NCBI GenBank assembly: GCA_016702335.1
Contig: JADJEF010000020.1
Span: forward strand, 1,674,001 to 1,738,000
From: Rhodocyclaceae bacterium
GTDB lineage: Bacteria > Pseudomonadota > Gammaproteobacteria > Burkholderiales > Rhodocyclaceae
DNA length: 64,000 nt
Direction: 5' to 3'
Part shown: positions 32,841 through 42,540 of the stretch, in pieces
How the letters are laid out: every line of letters begins with the position of its first letter
Position numbering within the stretch: position 1 is the first letter of the stretch
Made by a program: the position numbers and the translations under genes
The notes under the pieces: generated by a model
Database searches by the model: none
Seen by the model: the letters and a program-made list of their open reading frames with translations, nothing else
What the model was told of the DNA's origin: nothing

Positions 32841-34547
32841 TCAGCGGCCGGGTGCATCTGACTGAGCGGGAGTCAGCAGTGACAGGACATGCCCAGTCAT
32901 GCCCTTGGCCAGTTCCTCTTCGCCGAAAAACACGGTACCCAAGCCGTCTTGCTGGAGCAGTTGCGCCTCGTCTTCGCTGTGCGTACGCAAAATGATCTTG
33001 ACCGCCGGATTGAGCGTACGCGCCACATCGACGATCTGGCGCAAATGCATCGGATCGGGCGTGGCCACGACCAGCATGGCGGCATGGGCAATATGGGCTT
33101 GGATCAGCACGGCCGTGTCGGTGGCATCGCCCGACACGGCCGGAATGCCGCGTGCACGAAGGGCCTCCACCACCTCGCGGTTTTGCTCGGCCACCACATA
33201 GGGCTGGCCGCAGGCATCCAGCGCCTCGGCAATGCGCCGACCGACGCGACCATAACCCACCAGCACCACCTGACCTTCCAAATACTTGCGGTCGGTGCTC
33301 ATAGGCAGCGCGGCAAAGGGGTCGGCGCGCTGATCGAGCCTGCGTGCCCGCTCCGAGCGCGCCACCACCCAGCGGCGCACCGGCTCAATGCTGGTAAACA
33401 CTAGGGGATTGAGCGCCACCGAAATCAGCGCGCCAGCGACGATGAGGCTCTGGCCCTCGGGCGGTAGCAGCCCGAGCGAGACACCTAATGTAGCCAAAAT
33501 GAAAGAAAACTCGCCAATTTGCGCGAGGCTGGCCGAAACCGTCAGCGCGGCATTGAGCGGGTAGCGCAAAGCCAGCACCAGCCCTGCCGCGGCGAGCGAC
33601 TTGCCCAGAATAATGATGGCTACCACCGTAAGCACCTGCAGCGGCTGCGCAAGCAGGATGCGCGGGTCGAAGAGCATGCCCACCGAGACAAAAAACAGTA
33701 CAGCAAACGCCTCCTGCAGCGGCAGCGATTCGTTGGCGGCGCGGTGGCTGAATTCGGATTCACGCATCACCATGCCGGCAAAGAAGGCACCAAGCGCAAA
33801 CGACACGCCGAACAGCTTGCCCGCCGCAAAGGCAATGCCCAGTGCCGCGGCCACCACGCACAGGGTGAACAGCTCACGTGAGCCTGTGCGCGCCACCAGC
33901 CAGAGCAGGCGGGGAAACAAGCGCCGCCCGACGATCAGCATAAAGGCGATGAAGGCCGCCACCTTGAGCAGCGTGATGCCAAGCGACATCCAAAGCCCTT
34001 CGCCTCCCCCTTGACCCGAGAGCAGGCCTGCCAGCGGTGGCAGCAACACCAGCACCAGCACCATGACCAGATCTTCGACGATCAGCCAGCCCACCGCAAT
34101 GCGGCCATTGAGCGAATCCAGTGCACCCCGCGCTTCCAGCGCGCGCAACAGCACCACGGTGCTGGCCACCGACAGCGCCAGCCCGAACACCAGCGCGCCG
34201 CCCAGCGACCAACCCCAGCCATAGGCGACACCAGCGCCCATCAGCGTGGCGACGGCGATCTGCAAAACCGCACCAGGTATGGCGATGTGGCGCACCTCAA
34301 GCAGATTGTCGAGCGAGAAATGCAGGCCAACGCCAAACATCAGCAACATGACACCGATCTCGGCCAGTTCCGAGGCCAGCTTCACGTCAGCCACGTAACC
34401 CGGGGTAAACGGACCGATGACAATGCCGGCGAGCAGATAGCCGACCAAGGCCGGCAGTTTTAGGCGCACGGCCAGCACGCCAAAGACCAAGGCAAGGCCG
34501 AAGGCGGTGGCCAGCGTGGCGATCAGGGGAACATTGTGGTCAGGCAT
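32841..34547 (-). CDS. ybaL: CPA2-family cation/proton antiporter, YbaL type
   Basis: About 568 residues from the ATG at 34547 (MPDHNVPLIATLATAFGL); an upstream in-frame extension would have to read through repeat copy 9 and is not credible. Twelve or so hydrophobic segments include GYLLAGIVIGPFTPGYVADV and LAEIGVMLLMFGVGLHFSL, characteristic of YbaL. A TrkA-N nucleotide-binding domain follows (VVLVGYGRVGRRIAEALDAC, DATDTAVLIQAHI), then a short helical tail. It is a Kef-like inner-membrane K+/H+ antiporter; the regulatory ligand is unknown. Confidence 0.9.
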   Translation of the reverse strand: MPDHNVPLIATLATAFGLALVFGVLAVRLKLPALVGYLLAGIVIGPFTPGYVADVKLASELAEIGVMLLMFGVGLHFSLDNLLEVRHIAIPGAVLQIAVATLMGAGVAYGWGWSLGGALVFGLALSVASTVVLLRALEARGALDSLNGRIAVGWLIVEDLVMVLVLVLLPPLAGLLSGQGGGEGLWMSLGITLLKVAAFIAFMLIVGRRLFPRLLWLVARTGSRELFTLCVVAAALGIAFAAGKLFGVSFALGAFFAGMVMRESEFSHRAANESLPLQEAFAVLFFVSVGMLFDPRILLAQPLQVLTVVAIIILGKSLAAAGLVLALRYPLNAALTVSASLAQIGEFSFILATLGVSLGLLPPEGQSLIVAGALISVALNPLVFTSIEPVRRWVVARSERARRLDQRADPFAALPMSTDRKYLEGQVVLVGYGRVGRRIAEALDACGQPYVVAEQNREVVEALRARGIPAVSGDATDTAVLIQAHIAHAAMLVVATPDPMHLRQIVDVARTLNPAVKIILRTHSEDEAQLLQQDGLGTVFFGEEELAKGMTGHVLSLLTPAQSDAPGR

Positions 34548-34584
34548 GGCAAAGCGCTCAGGAGGTGCGCCGAGGATAGCGCAA

Positions 34585-34611
34585 ACCGCCGTCTCGCCAG
34601 CGCCGACTTGC
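34585..34611 (-). repeat. Dispersed bipartite repeat, copy 9
   Basis: Minus strand GCAAGTCGGCGCTGG-CGAG-ACGGCGGT, 38 bases upstream of the ybaL ATG. The remaining part of the 34548-34958 gap shows no supported gene. Confidence 0.85.
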
Positions 34612-34958
34612 GAACCGACCTGCCGTCCGTGCAGATCAGTTAGGAGCCAGCCGTAGGATCGAAGGCTCTCCTCACTCGGCCATGGACCCGCAAGACCCGT
34701 TCGGTTTCGGTTGCACATTGACAGCTTTGCCGCGTCACATGGAGCACCGCTTAAGCCGCGTCAACGATCATTGGCGATAACATGGAAATATGCTTTGATC
34801 GGCCGGATCCGCTACGAAGAAGACACCAGTGGACGAAGCGTCGATACTTACGAATTGCGATCTACAATCCCAGCACGTGCGTGGCAACGCCCCGTTGAAA
34901 AAGTCGTATCGTGCTTCGTGTTACACCGAGCATGCAGGAAGACCTTTTGGACTAAGTT

Positions 34959-35444
34959 ATGATGACCACTGCCGTTCGCTATTTCATTCTGCTGCTCGGC
35001 CTTGTCGCCGAAGTAGCTCTTGCCGCAGACGAACCGACCCTGCTGGCCGGGCAAACTCTTTACTTGCCAGTCTATTCGCATGTCTATCACGGCAATCCAG
35101 GTAAGGATGGCATCCCCCAGCAGACGTTGGTCTCGACCCATGTCAGCGTCCGCAATACCGATCCGAAAACACCGATCCGGCTTGTCTCTGCGCGCTACTA
35201 CGATACCCAGGGGAAACTGGTGCGTTCTTACCTCAATACGCCAGTGACAATTCCGGCGCTAGGTACCTATGAGCTATTTGTCCCACGAACCGATACCGCT
35301 GGCGGCTCTGGTGCGAACTTCCTGATTGAATGGACAGCTGAGACAGCCGCCAATCCGCCCATCATAGAGGCGCTTCACGCCGACATCCGCGAAGCTAGAA
35401 CTTTGATGTTCGTCACCACCGGACAACCGATCAAAACACGCTAG
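34959..35444 (+). CDS. DUF3124 family secreted protein
   Basis: A 161-residue product from ATG 34959 (or the next codon, 34962). It has a signal peptide (YFILLLGLVAEVALAAD) and a beta-rich domain with LYLPVYSHVYHG, VSVRNTDPKTPI and FLIEWTAETAANPPIIEA, which matches DUF3124. Base composition just upstream is lower in GC than its neighbours. No operon partner. Function unknown. Confidence 0.8.
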   Translation: MMTTAVRYFILLLGLVAEVALAADEPTLLAGQTLYLPVYSHVYHGNPGKDGIPQQTLVSTHVSVRNTDPKTPIRLVSARYYDTQGKLVRSYLNTPVTIPALGTYELFVPRTDTAGGSGANFLIEWTAETAANPPIIEALHADIREARTLMFVTTGQPIKTR

Positions 35445-35967
35445 TGATGCCTAGATGACCTGCGCTCTGCTCCATTTTGAAACCGCTAGTTATGGGTGAC
35501 TGAATGAAACTTTCGACTTCCTTCGACAACGATGCACTGTAGTTGAGCAGGCTCTGGGTTTGACGCCCAGAAAATGTTGAAAGGTGCATATCACTGGCGC
35601 AAGAAGTTCGCTACCGAAATCGTTTATTCAAGGCATCGGTCTGGAATAGCAGTGTCAACGGCCATATGAGAGTCATTTGTCGGCAGACCGCTTGCAGTCG
35701 GTGACCTGCCGGACGCCTTGGACAAATGTGTTTCCGCGTATGGCCGACTGTGTGAGCAGATCGAAACCAACGTCAACGTCCGCAGTAGGTTCAGAGCCGA
35801 CCGACGGCACGAGATGATGACGGACCGCTCATGGCCGTAGCCAGTCAGTGACTTTCGTTGGCAAGTCTCTCGTTTCGGGGAGCAACACCAACGGCATACG
35901 CAAAAGCATTGGCACGTCAGGCACAGACTCGGCGACAATGTGCGATCCCTTCCCGTGAGAGTTCGCC
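35445..35967. other. Gene-free stretch with nothing recognised
   Basis: About 520 bases between DUF3124 and the next gene. Open frames here are short and have no recognisable domains. A plus-strand frame around 35690-35835 reads somewhat protein-like (GDLPDALDKCVSAYGRL) but has no supported start and may be a remnant. A CTGGG/CCCAG hairpin lies near 35555. Confidence 0.4.
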
Positions 35968-36657
35968 ATGACGCTGTTTGTAGCACTTGCCGCTGTGTTC
36001 GCGGTGATTTTTCTGCTGATTTGGCGCAGCCACGCCTTGCGTGCCCGGCGCGCCGAATACATCCGTCACTATGTGTTGCCCAAAGGTTTGTACGCCAAGC
36101 TGACGACGCGCCATCCGGCGTTGACGCGCAAGGAATGCGAACTGGTCGCGCAGGGCTTGCGTCAGTTTTTCCTGTGCTATCTGATGAGTGGTCGGCAGCA
36201 CGTCTCGATGCCCTCGCAGATTGCCGATGATCTGTGGCACGAGTTCATTCTTTACACCAAAAACTACGACCATTTTTGCCGCCTGGCATTCGGCAAGTTT
36301 TTGCATCACACCCCCGCGGCTGTCCTCAGCGGTGGGCAGGCAACGAGTAATGCCGGCTTGCGCCGTGCCTGGACCTGGGCCTGCCGTGATGAAAACATTG
36401 ACCCGAAAGCCGCTACGCGCCTGCCGCTTCTGTTTGCGCTGGATGGTAAGCTGGGCGTCGCCAACGGCTTTCACTATGTCCCCGATTGCTCCGGGGTAGC
36501 GCGCTCCGGTGAGAGCGGCGGTGGCGGCAGCGTGCATTGTGGCGGCAGCTTTTCGGATAGTGGCGTTGACGGGTCGACCGCCGGTTTTTGTGATGACTGT
36601 GGCGGCAGTAGCAGCGATGGTGGTGATGGTGGCGGAGGCTGCGGTGGCGGGGATTAG
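35968..36657 (+). CDS. Glycine-rich-domain membrane-anchored protein
   Basis: A 229-residue product with one N-terminal transmembrane helix (residues 2-20). A conserved domain follows, around VAQGLRQFFLCYLM, DDLWHEFILYTKNYDHFC and FGKFLHHTP, as in proteins annotated glycine-rich domain-containing (GRDP-like). From residue 170 the tail is extraordinarily rich in Gly, Ser, Asp and Cys, ending DGGDGGGGCGGGD, with Cys in a CGG/CDDCGG pattern that could bind metal or crosslink. Function unknown. Confidence 0.75.
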   Translation: MTLFVALAAVFAVIFLLIWRSHALRARRAEYIRHYVLPKGLYAKLTTRHPALTRKECELVAQGLRQFFLCYLMSGRQHVSMPSQIADDLWHEFILYTKNYDHFCRLAFGKFLHHTPAAVLSGGQATSNAGLRRAWTWACRDENIDPKAATRLPLLFALDGKLGVANGFHYVPDCSGVARSGESGGGGSVHCGGSFSDSGVDGSTAGFCDDCGGSSSDGGDGGGGCGGGD

Positions 36658-36705
36658 TCTCCGGGTATCTGATTTTTTCTGGGGCCGGGAATCGCTCCAG
36701 GGAGG

Positions 36706-36744
36706 CACGAACCCGTGTCACGAACCCGTGTCACGAACCCGTTG
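36706..36744 (+). repeat. Three tandem 13-bp repeats upstream of the diheme cytochrome
   Basis: CACGAACCCGTGT occurs three times head to tail (36706, 36719, 36732; the third ends GTTG). Each unit holds an inverted CACG...CGTG. It lies 65-103 bases before the cytochrome gene and may be a regulator array or a variable-number repeat. Confidence 0.6.
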
Positions 36745-36808
36745 CCAGATGCCAAGGCAAGCAGTACAGTGGGCATCAAAATAGCGTCAGCACAAACAAG
36801 GGAATGAT

Positions 36809-39145
36809 ATGACAGGACTACGGGTAGCGCTGGCCATCGGGCTGGTATCGATGGTGACATGGGCCGGCAGCTCGGTGGCAGCCAACGAGGCAGGGGGCGC
36901 ACCAAGCGGGAAGGCGGCGGCAACGGCAAAGGGCACGGAAACGCTCGCCAACCGACCGATCACGCGCACGCTGCGCTCGATCTCCGTTGACGATCTGGTG
37001 GCACGCAATCTGACTACCGGCGTCTATGAAGGCTCGCCGAAGGTCATCGCCAACCGCGCCCAGTACGAAAAAGAGTTCTACAGCACGCTGGCTTCGTATG
37101 CCGGCAAGCCCATTGCGCAACAGGCGCCACCCCCGTGCGACCAGCCGCAGCCCACGGGCTACGACGCCGAAAACTGCCGGCTGGTGATGTCGATGTTCAC
37201 CGACGTAAAAGACCCGGTCAAGCGCGAGCAGTATCGCGCTCAGGTACGTCGCGGTGCCGACGTGTGGTTCAAGGGCACCTTCGGTAACCAGGACTATTTT
37301 GCCAAATACGTGGGCAAGACCCTGCGTCACGGGGTGGCTATTGCGCCTGATTACAGCCATTGGCTCGATACCCGCAAGCGCAAGGAGCGTTACGCCAAGT
37401 ACGGCATGATGAATGACCCCGACTGCACAGAAGGCGATGCATCAACCTTCTGGATGGATCGCTGCAAAGATGCTCACGCGACCGGCGTCATCGGGCTGCG
37501 CAAGTACTACAACGACAAACCGCCCGCAGGTTTCGATCCGTACACGACGCCGTACCAAGATGGCGAACTCACCGACAGCCGCCGCTTTGTGATTGGTCAG
37601 GCGTGCGCGGTCTGCCACGCCTCGTTTGACCCGACCAATCCGCCGGCCGATCCGGCCAACCCCAAGTGGGAAAACATCACTGGTCACATTGGCAACCAGT
37701 TCACCAATAACGGGGCGGCGCAGCTGTTCGGTGCCCAGCCGGGGCACTTCTCGCACGTCATGTATGACGCCATGGCGCCGGGGCAGGTGGACACCACGTC
37801 GGGTCATATGGATTACATCTACAACCCGGGCACGCAGAACAACGTGACCGATTTGCATACGCGCCCGCTCTTTACCGAAAAGATCAAGCACCCCATTACC
37901 GGCGAGGTGAAAGAGGCGCGCACGCGCCATGTGCTCAAGGGAGGTGAAGATTCGGTGGGAGAGCATCTGGCGTTACTGCGGGTGTATCTGAACATCGGCG
38001 TGTGCTATGCCGAGTGCAACGAGGCCAACTTCCCGGTGCCGGGCACCCTGTTTGGCGACAAGAAGCACTACAAGCCCTTTAGCGCCAAACAGTGCTATCA
38101 AGCCTGTGAGCCCTGGAATCACGCCGACGCCAAAATGCTGGACCTGGCGGTCTACCTTGCTTCGGGCGGCCCTTTCTACTTACGCGATGCGGTCGATGTC
38201 GACGGCACCCCGGGACGCAAACTCATCAAGGATGACCTGGTGCCACGCGGTCGCGCGGTGTATGCCCAGGAGTGCGCGAGTTGCCATTCCAGCAAGGTGG
38301 CACCGGAGTCGGTACGTGCCGACAAAGTCGCTCTGGGGCGTTTCTACGGAGGGCATATTTTCGGTCGCGAAGCCGACTGGCGCAGTGAAGTCGGCGCCAC
38401 CGCTGCGGCCGATCCGGATTTTTCCGGCAAGCACCTCGCGGGCGGCCGTCCGGCGCAGTTCGCCAAAGATGGGATCTACGGGCAGGACTGGCTGGGCAAC
38501 GAGCAACCGACGGCACATAACATCGTCGGTACCAATCGCTGCCGGGCCATGCACGGCAATCAGGTTCCGGGTGCCGTGTGGTCGGAGTTTTCGTCTGAAA
38601 CCTACAAGGAGCGACCTGCTCCGCCGGGCAGTTACGCCAAGGTCTTCAATCCCATGCTGCCCCTGATCGGTGGCAAGCCGAATCCCTTTGGCATCAACGA
38701 AGAGATCGACAAGGGGCGGGGCTACTACCGCAATGTCTCACTGCTCAGCATCTGGGCCCATGCACCCTACCTGCACAACAACATGCTGGGGCCGCTGACC
38801 CGGCGTGCCGACGGGGGCATCGGCTACACGGTCAAGGAAATGGTCGATATGTTTGAAGGCGGTATGCGCGAGTTGCTGACCTCGGACAATCCCAGCGTGA
38901 CGCCGCACCGTCCGCAAAAGGTCACGCGCTTCCCGGTGGACTTCAAGATTCCCTTGAAGGCGGGCGGCGAGCCGCGCATCACCGTCAAGGCGGGTACTCC
39001 GGCGTTTCACGTCTGGAGCGTCAATCCCTTCAGCCCACTGTTCCTGACCTGTGCCGACGAAGTCGAGAACAAAGGGCACCAGTTTGGCGTCGATCTGAGC
39101 CCTGAGGACAAGAACGCGCTGATCGAGTTTCTCAAGACGATCTGA
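36809..39145 (+). CDS. Large exported diheme c-type cytochrome (RoxA/MauG-like candidate)
   Basis: A 778-residue product with a signal peptide (VALAIGLVSMVTWAG...SVAA). Two CxxCH haem c sites are visible: CAVCH near residue 270 and CASCH near 490. Other cysteine pairs (CYAEC, CYQAC) lack the His. LLSIWAHAPYLHNNMLGPL near residue 650 resembles a segment found in RoxA/MauG-type diheme oxidoreductases. Two haems in a protein of this size fit that superfamily, but substrate, and even peroxidase versus oxygenase activity, cannot be told. Upstream are three 13-bp tandem repeats; GGGA precedes the ATG. Confidence 0.75.
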   Translation: MTGLRVALAIGLVSMVTWAGSSVAANEAGGAPSGKAAATAKGTETLANRPITRTLRSISVDDLVARNLTTGVYEGSPKVIANRAQYEKEFYSTLASYAGKPIAQQAPPPCDQPQPTGYDAENCRLVMSMFTDVKDPVKREQYRAQVRRGADVWFKGTFGNQDYFAKYVGKTLRHGVAIAPDYSHWLDTRKRKERYAKYGMMNDPDCTEGDASTFWMDRCKDAHATGVIGLRKYYNDKPPAGFDPYTTPYQDGELTDSRRFVIGQACAVCHASFDPTNPPADPANPKWENITGHIGNQFTNNGAAQLFGAQPGHFSHVMYDAMAPGQVDTTSGHMDYIYNPGTQNNVTDLHTRPLFTEKIKHPITGEVKEARTRHVLKGGEDSVGEHLALLRVYLNIGVCYAECNEANFPVPGTLFGDKKHYKPFSAKQCYQACEPWNHADAKMLDLAVYLASGGPFYLRDAVDVDGTPGRKLIKDDLVPRGRAVYAQECASCHSSKVAPESVRADKVALGRFYGGHIFGREADWRSEVGATAAADPDFSGKHLAGGRPAQFAKDGIYGQDWLGNEQPTAHNIVGTNRCRAMHGNQVPGAVWSEFSSETYKERPAPPGSYAKVFNPMLPLIGGKPNPFGINEEIDKGRGYYRNVSLLSIWAHAPYLHNNMLGPLTRRADGGIGYTVKEMVDMFEGGMRELLTSDNPSVTPHRPQKVTRFPVDFKIPLKAGGEPRITVKAGTPAFHVWSVNPFSPLFLTCADEVENKGHQFGVDLSPEDKNALIEFLKTI

Positions 39146-39197
39146 CCGCGGGGCAGTTGCGGCGGCGGGCTACTTCCTGCTGCCGCTTTCTTCCGGC

Positions 39198-39219
39198 GAC
39201 ACGGCGGTGTCGCCGTGTC
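39198..39219. terminator. Hairpin between the cytochrome gene and topB
   Basis: GACACGGCG (39198-39206) pairs perfectly with CGCCGTGTC (39211-39219) across GTGT. It sits between two converging genes and may stop transcription from either side; no U-tract. Confidence 0.5.
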
Positions 39220-39298
39220 AGGGGAACTACCTGCCGGTGCGCGCGTTCAGGAACGAGAGCGCACCGGGCTCCACGCTCACCATGGTGTCATCGCCTCG

Positions 39299-41938
39299 CT
39301 ACCTGGCCTTGGCGGGAGCCTTCGTGACCTTCTTGGTGGCCGGCTTTTTCGCTGCAGGCTTGGCGGCAGTCTTTTTGGGCGCAGCCGCCGTTCCCGCTGC
39401 GGGGGATTTCATCCCACCAGCACCGATGACCGAAAGAAGTTCCTGTGGGGCTTGCGGACCAGCGGCCGAAGCCTTCGCCTTGGCGGCCTTGGGCGGAAAC
39501 TTGCGCTCCTCGAACTCGAAGCCGACCTTGCCGTTCTTCTCGCGCACCAGGAAAGCCGAGAACTTCCGCTTGGTGCGGTTGGAGACAAAGCCCTTGAGCA
39601 GGCTGGTCTTGCCCTCGTTCAAGAGCTTCTGCATCTCGGTCTTGCTGATCTCCTGCTGCAAGATCACCTTGCCCGAGCGGAAGTCGCAGCTCTTGGCCGG
39701 GCCGACGCTCTTTTCGCAGACATAGGCCATGGGCTGGTCATAGACCTTGCTCTGGCACTTCGGGCAGGCACCCAGCGCTTCCTGCCCGGAAAAGTCGACC
39801 GGTTCGCCGTCATCCCCCTCATCATTACCGAAGTCGAAACTGGGGGCATGATTTTCGTCGAGCTTGATCACCGCGGCAAACGCCCGCCCCATCTTGCTGC
39901 GAAAGCCCTGTATCGGACCGATCTGGCGTTTGGACAGCAGTTCTTCAATTTCCTCGGTACCCCACTCGCGGCTGGCGACCACCTTCCACAACTTGTAGCC
40001 ACATTTCTCGCAAGTGAAGTGTTTGTAGCCCTCGTGAATCTTGCTGCCGCATTTCGGGCAGGGCGTATTGAGTGTGCCGAAGTCCGGATCAGCGAATTCG
40101 CCGGTCTTGATGCGTTCGACCATTTTTGCCGTCTGCTCGACGATGCTGGTCATGAACTGCTCGCGTTTGAGCTTGCCCTGCTCCATTTCCTTGAGCCGGT
40201 ATTCCCATTCGCCGGTCAGTTCGGGCGAGCGGATTTCGTCGACTTTCAACTGTTCGAGCGCAAACAGCAGCGAGAAGGCTTTGGGGGTGGGCTGCAGTTC
40301 GCGCCCGTTGCGATGCACGTATTCCTCGGCGATCAGGCCTTCGATGGTGGCGGCGCGCGTGGCCGGCGTGCCCAGGCCGCGCTCGCTCATGGCTTCGCGC
40401 AGCTCTTCGTCGTCGATCAGCTTGCCGGCGCCTTCCATGGCGGTAAGCAGGCTGGCTTCGTTGAAGCGGGCGGGCGGTTGGGTGGCTTTGGATTTGACCT
40501 CGACATCCTTGGTCCAGATGCGCTCGTCCTTTTTTAGTGGCGGCAGGTTGGGGGTTTCTTCTTCGTCGTTGGCGGCCTCCTTGCCATACACGGCGAGCCA
40601 GCCCGGCGTCACCAACACCTTGCCTTCGGTCTTGAAGGCTTCCTTCTCCACGCGCGTGATGCGGGTGGTGATGTTGTATTCGGCTGACGGGTAAAAAATC
40701 GCCAGAAAGCGCTTGGTGACCAGATCGTAAATCTTTTGCTCAGGCTCACTGAGGGTTTTCGGCGCGGTACCGGTAGGGATGATGGCGAAGTGGTCGGAAA
40801 TCTTGGCGTTGTTGAAGATGCGCTTGTTCGGGTGTACCCAGCCGTTTTTAAGAATGGGGGCGGCATGCTTGGCATACGGGCCTTCGAGATTCGCCAGCGT
40901 TTCCTTGACCGCGCCAATGTAGTCCTCGGGCAGGCAGCGGGCATCGGTACGCGGGTAGGTCAGTACCTTGTGCTTTTCATACAGCGCCTGAGCCAGACCC
41001 AGCGTGTTCTTGGCTGAAAAACCAAAGCGACCGTTGGCCTCACGCTGCAAACTGGTGAGGTCATAGAGCATGGGGCAGGCCTCGGTCTTGGGCTTGCTCT
41101 CTTCTTCCACCGTGCCGTGCTGGCCCAGGCAGGCCTTGCGGATGGCCTCGGCCTTGGCTTTGTCCCACAGGCGCTCGGCGCGGGCGTGCTCATCGTCTTC
41201 CTTCTTCTTGAACTTCTCGTCGAACCAGCGACCCTTGTAGGTGCCGGCAAGGCACTGGAACTCACCCTCGACTTCCCAGTAGTCTTTCGAGACAAAGGCC
41301 TTGATGCGCTTTTCGCGCTCGACCAGAATCGCCAGCGTCGGCGTTTGCACACGCCCGACCGGGGTCTTGTAGAAGCCACCTTCCTTGGAATTGAAGGCGG
41401 TCATGGCACGTGTGCCGTTGATGCCGATCAGCCAGTCAGCCTCGGAACGGCAACGGGCGGCGTCGGACAGCGGCTGCATTTCGGCATCGGTGCGCAGATG
41501 GGCGAAGCCATCGCGAATGGCGTTGGCGGTCATCGACTGCAGCCACAAGCGAGACACCGGCTTGCCGCCCTTGGGTAACGCGTGTTGCGCGACATAACGG
41601 AAAATCAGCTCACCCTCACGCCCCGCGTCACAGGCATTCACCAGACCGACCACATCCTTGCGCTTGATCAGGCGGGTGAGCAGCTTCAAGCGCGCTTCGG
41701 TCTTCTCGATCGGATTGAGGGCGAAGTGCGGCGGAATCATGGGCAGGTGGGTAAAGCTCCACTTGCCGCGCTTGACGTCGTATTCCTCGGGCACCGCCAG
41801 TTCGAGCAGGTGGCCAATGGCGGAGGAAAGCACATAGTGCTCGCTCTCGAAATAGTCGCCTTCCTTGGAAAAGCCGCCCAGCGCTTTGGCGATGTCGTTG
41901 GCGACGGAAGGTTTTTCGGCAATGATCAGCTGCTTCAT
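39299..41938 (-). CDS. topB: DNA topoisomerase III
   Basis: An 879-residue type IA topoisomerase. It has an N-terminal Toprim domain (MKQLIIAEKPSVANDIAKAL, NACDAGREGELIFRY), GRVQTPTLAILVEREKRIK, and the active-site Tyr region (VLTYPRTDARCLPEDY). Two C-terminal zinc-ribbon-like modules follow (CPKCGSKIHEG/CEKCGYKLW and CPKCQSKVYDQ), with repeat-like topo C-terminal segments, and a Lys/Ala/Pro tail for DNA contact. It decatenates replication intermediates. It heads a typical betaproteobacterial block with smg and dprA. Confidence 0.96.
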   Translation of the reverse strand: MKQLIIAEKPSVANDIAKALGGFSKEGDYFESEHYVLSSAIGHLLELAVPEEYDVKRGKWSFTHLPMIPPHFALNPIEKTEARLKLLTRLIKRKDVVGLVNACDAGREGELIFRYVAQHALPKGGKPVSRLWLQSMTANAIRDGFAHLRTDAEMQPLSDAARCRSEADWLIGINGTRAMTAFNSKEGGFYKTPVGRVQTPTLAILVEREKRIKAFVSKDYWEVEGEFQCLAGTYKGRWFDEKFKKKEDDEHARAERLWDKAKAEAIRKACLGQHGTVEEESKPKTEACPMLYDLTSLQREANGRFGFSAKNTLGLAQALYEKHKVLTYPRTDARCLPEDYIGAVKETLANLEGPYAKHAAPILKNGWVHPNKRIFNNAKISDHFAIIPTGTAPKTLSEPEQKIYDLVTKRFLAIFYPSAEYNITTRITRVEKEAFKTEGKVLVTPGWLAVYGKEAANDEEETPNLPPLKKDERIWTKDVEVKSKATQPPARFNEASLLTAMEGAGKLIDDEELREAMSERGLGTPATRAATIEGLIAEEYVHRNGRELQPTPKAFSLLFALEQLKVDEIRSPELTGEWEYRLKEMEQGKLKREQFMTSIVEQTAKMVERIKTGEFADPDFGTLNTPCPKCGSKIHEGYKHFTCEKCGYKLWKVVASREWGTEEIEELLSKRQIGPIQGFRSKMGRAFAAVIKLDENHAPSFDFGNDEGDDGEPVDFSGQEALGACPKCQSKVYDQPMAYVCEKSVGPAKSCDFRSGKVILQQEISKTEMQKLLNEGKTSLLKGFVSNRTKRKFSAFLVREKNGKVGFEFEERKFPPKAAKAKASAAGPQAPQELLSVIGAGGMKSPAAGTAAAPKKTAAKPAAKKPATKKVTKAPAKAR

Positions 41939-42025
41939 GGGCGGTACCGATGTTACGTAAGTAATAGACGTGTTGAATCAAGAGCGGCGCAGCATACTCG
42001 CCACTCCTGAATTTTGGGAAGGGGG

Positions 42026-42508
42026 CTAATTAAGGAGGATGTGCTGGGTGTCGTCGGACGAGGACTCATCGTCATCCTCGTCTTCGGCCAGCAGTTCTTC
42101 GAGAATCAGTGCGTCAATGGCTACCTGACGCCGCCAGATTACCGCCAGCACGATCACTTTGAGGCGATCCACACTCACCGAATTGCCCGGCAGGGCCATG
42201 GCACGCTCGATGATGGTTTCACGCAACTGGGCGTCAATCGCCCCGTTTTGTTCCAGGAAGGCCAGAAAGCCCCGGGCCTCGACGGACAGGCGTTCAAGCT
42301 CGACATCGGCAAAGACGCGCAGCGAACCTTCTGCCGGGACGCTCATGTCGGCCTGCTCGCCACCGGTCAGCCCCTCGAGCCACGCCAGGGCCGCCGTAAT
42401 GTCATCCGCCTCAAAACCTGCTGCAGTGAGCTTTTTGGCCAGCACGGTAGGCGCCGGGCAGGCGTCGGGCTGGTAGTTCTCGAACAGGTATACAAGGATG
42501 TCGATCAT
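42026..42508 (-). CDS. smg: Smg family protein (DUF494)
   Basis: A 160-residue acidic protein from ATG 42508 (AGAGG upstream). It starts MIDILVYLFENYQPDACPAP and has AAGFEADDITAALAWLEGL and LEQNGAIDAQLRETIIERAM, the DUF494/Smg pattern, and ends in an Asp/Glu/Ser-rich stretch. It lies between dprA and topB as in many beta- and gammaproteobacteria. Its molecular function is not established. Confidence 0.92.
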   Translation of the reverse strand: MIDILVYLFENYQPDACPAPTVLAKKLTAAGFEADDITAALAWLEGLTGGEQADMSVPAEGSLRVFADVELERLSVEARGFLAFLEQNGAIDAQLRETIIERAMALPGNSVSVDRLKVIVLAVIWRRQVAIDALILEELLAEDEDDDESSSDDTQHILLN

Positions 42509-42540
42509 GGTGACCTCTAAATGGTTACGCAGACCCAAAA

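Noticed and set aside
34548..34718. N-terminal extension of the YbaL-type antiporter through repeat copy 9
   Set aside because: YbaL homologues start close to MPDHNVPL; the extra segment is translated repeat.
38390..38415. Additional half-copies of the dispersed motif (AAGTCGGCGC at 38390 and similar at 53541, 55550, 21601)
   Set aside because: Only one half matches and the ACGGCG half is absent, so they were not counted.
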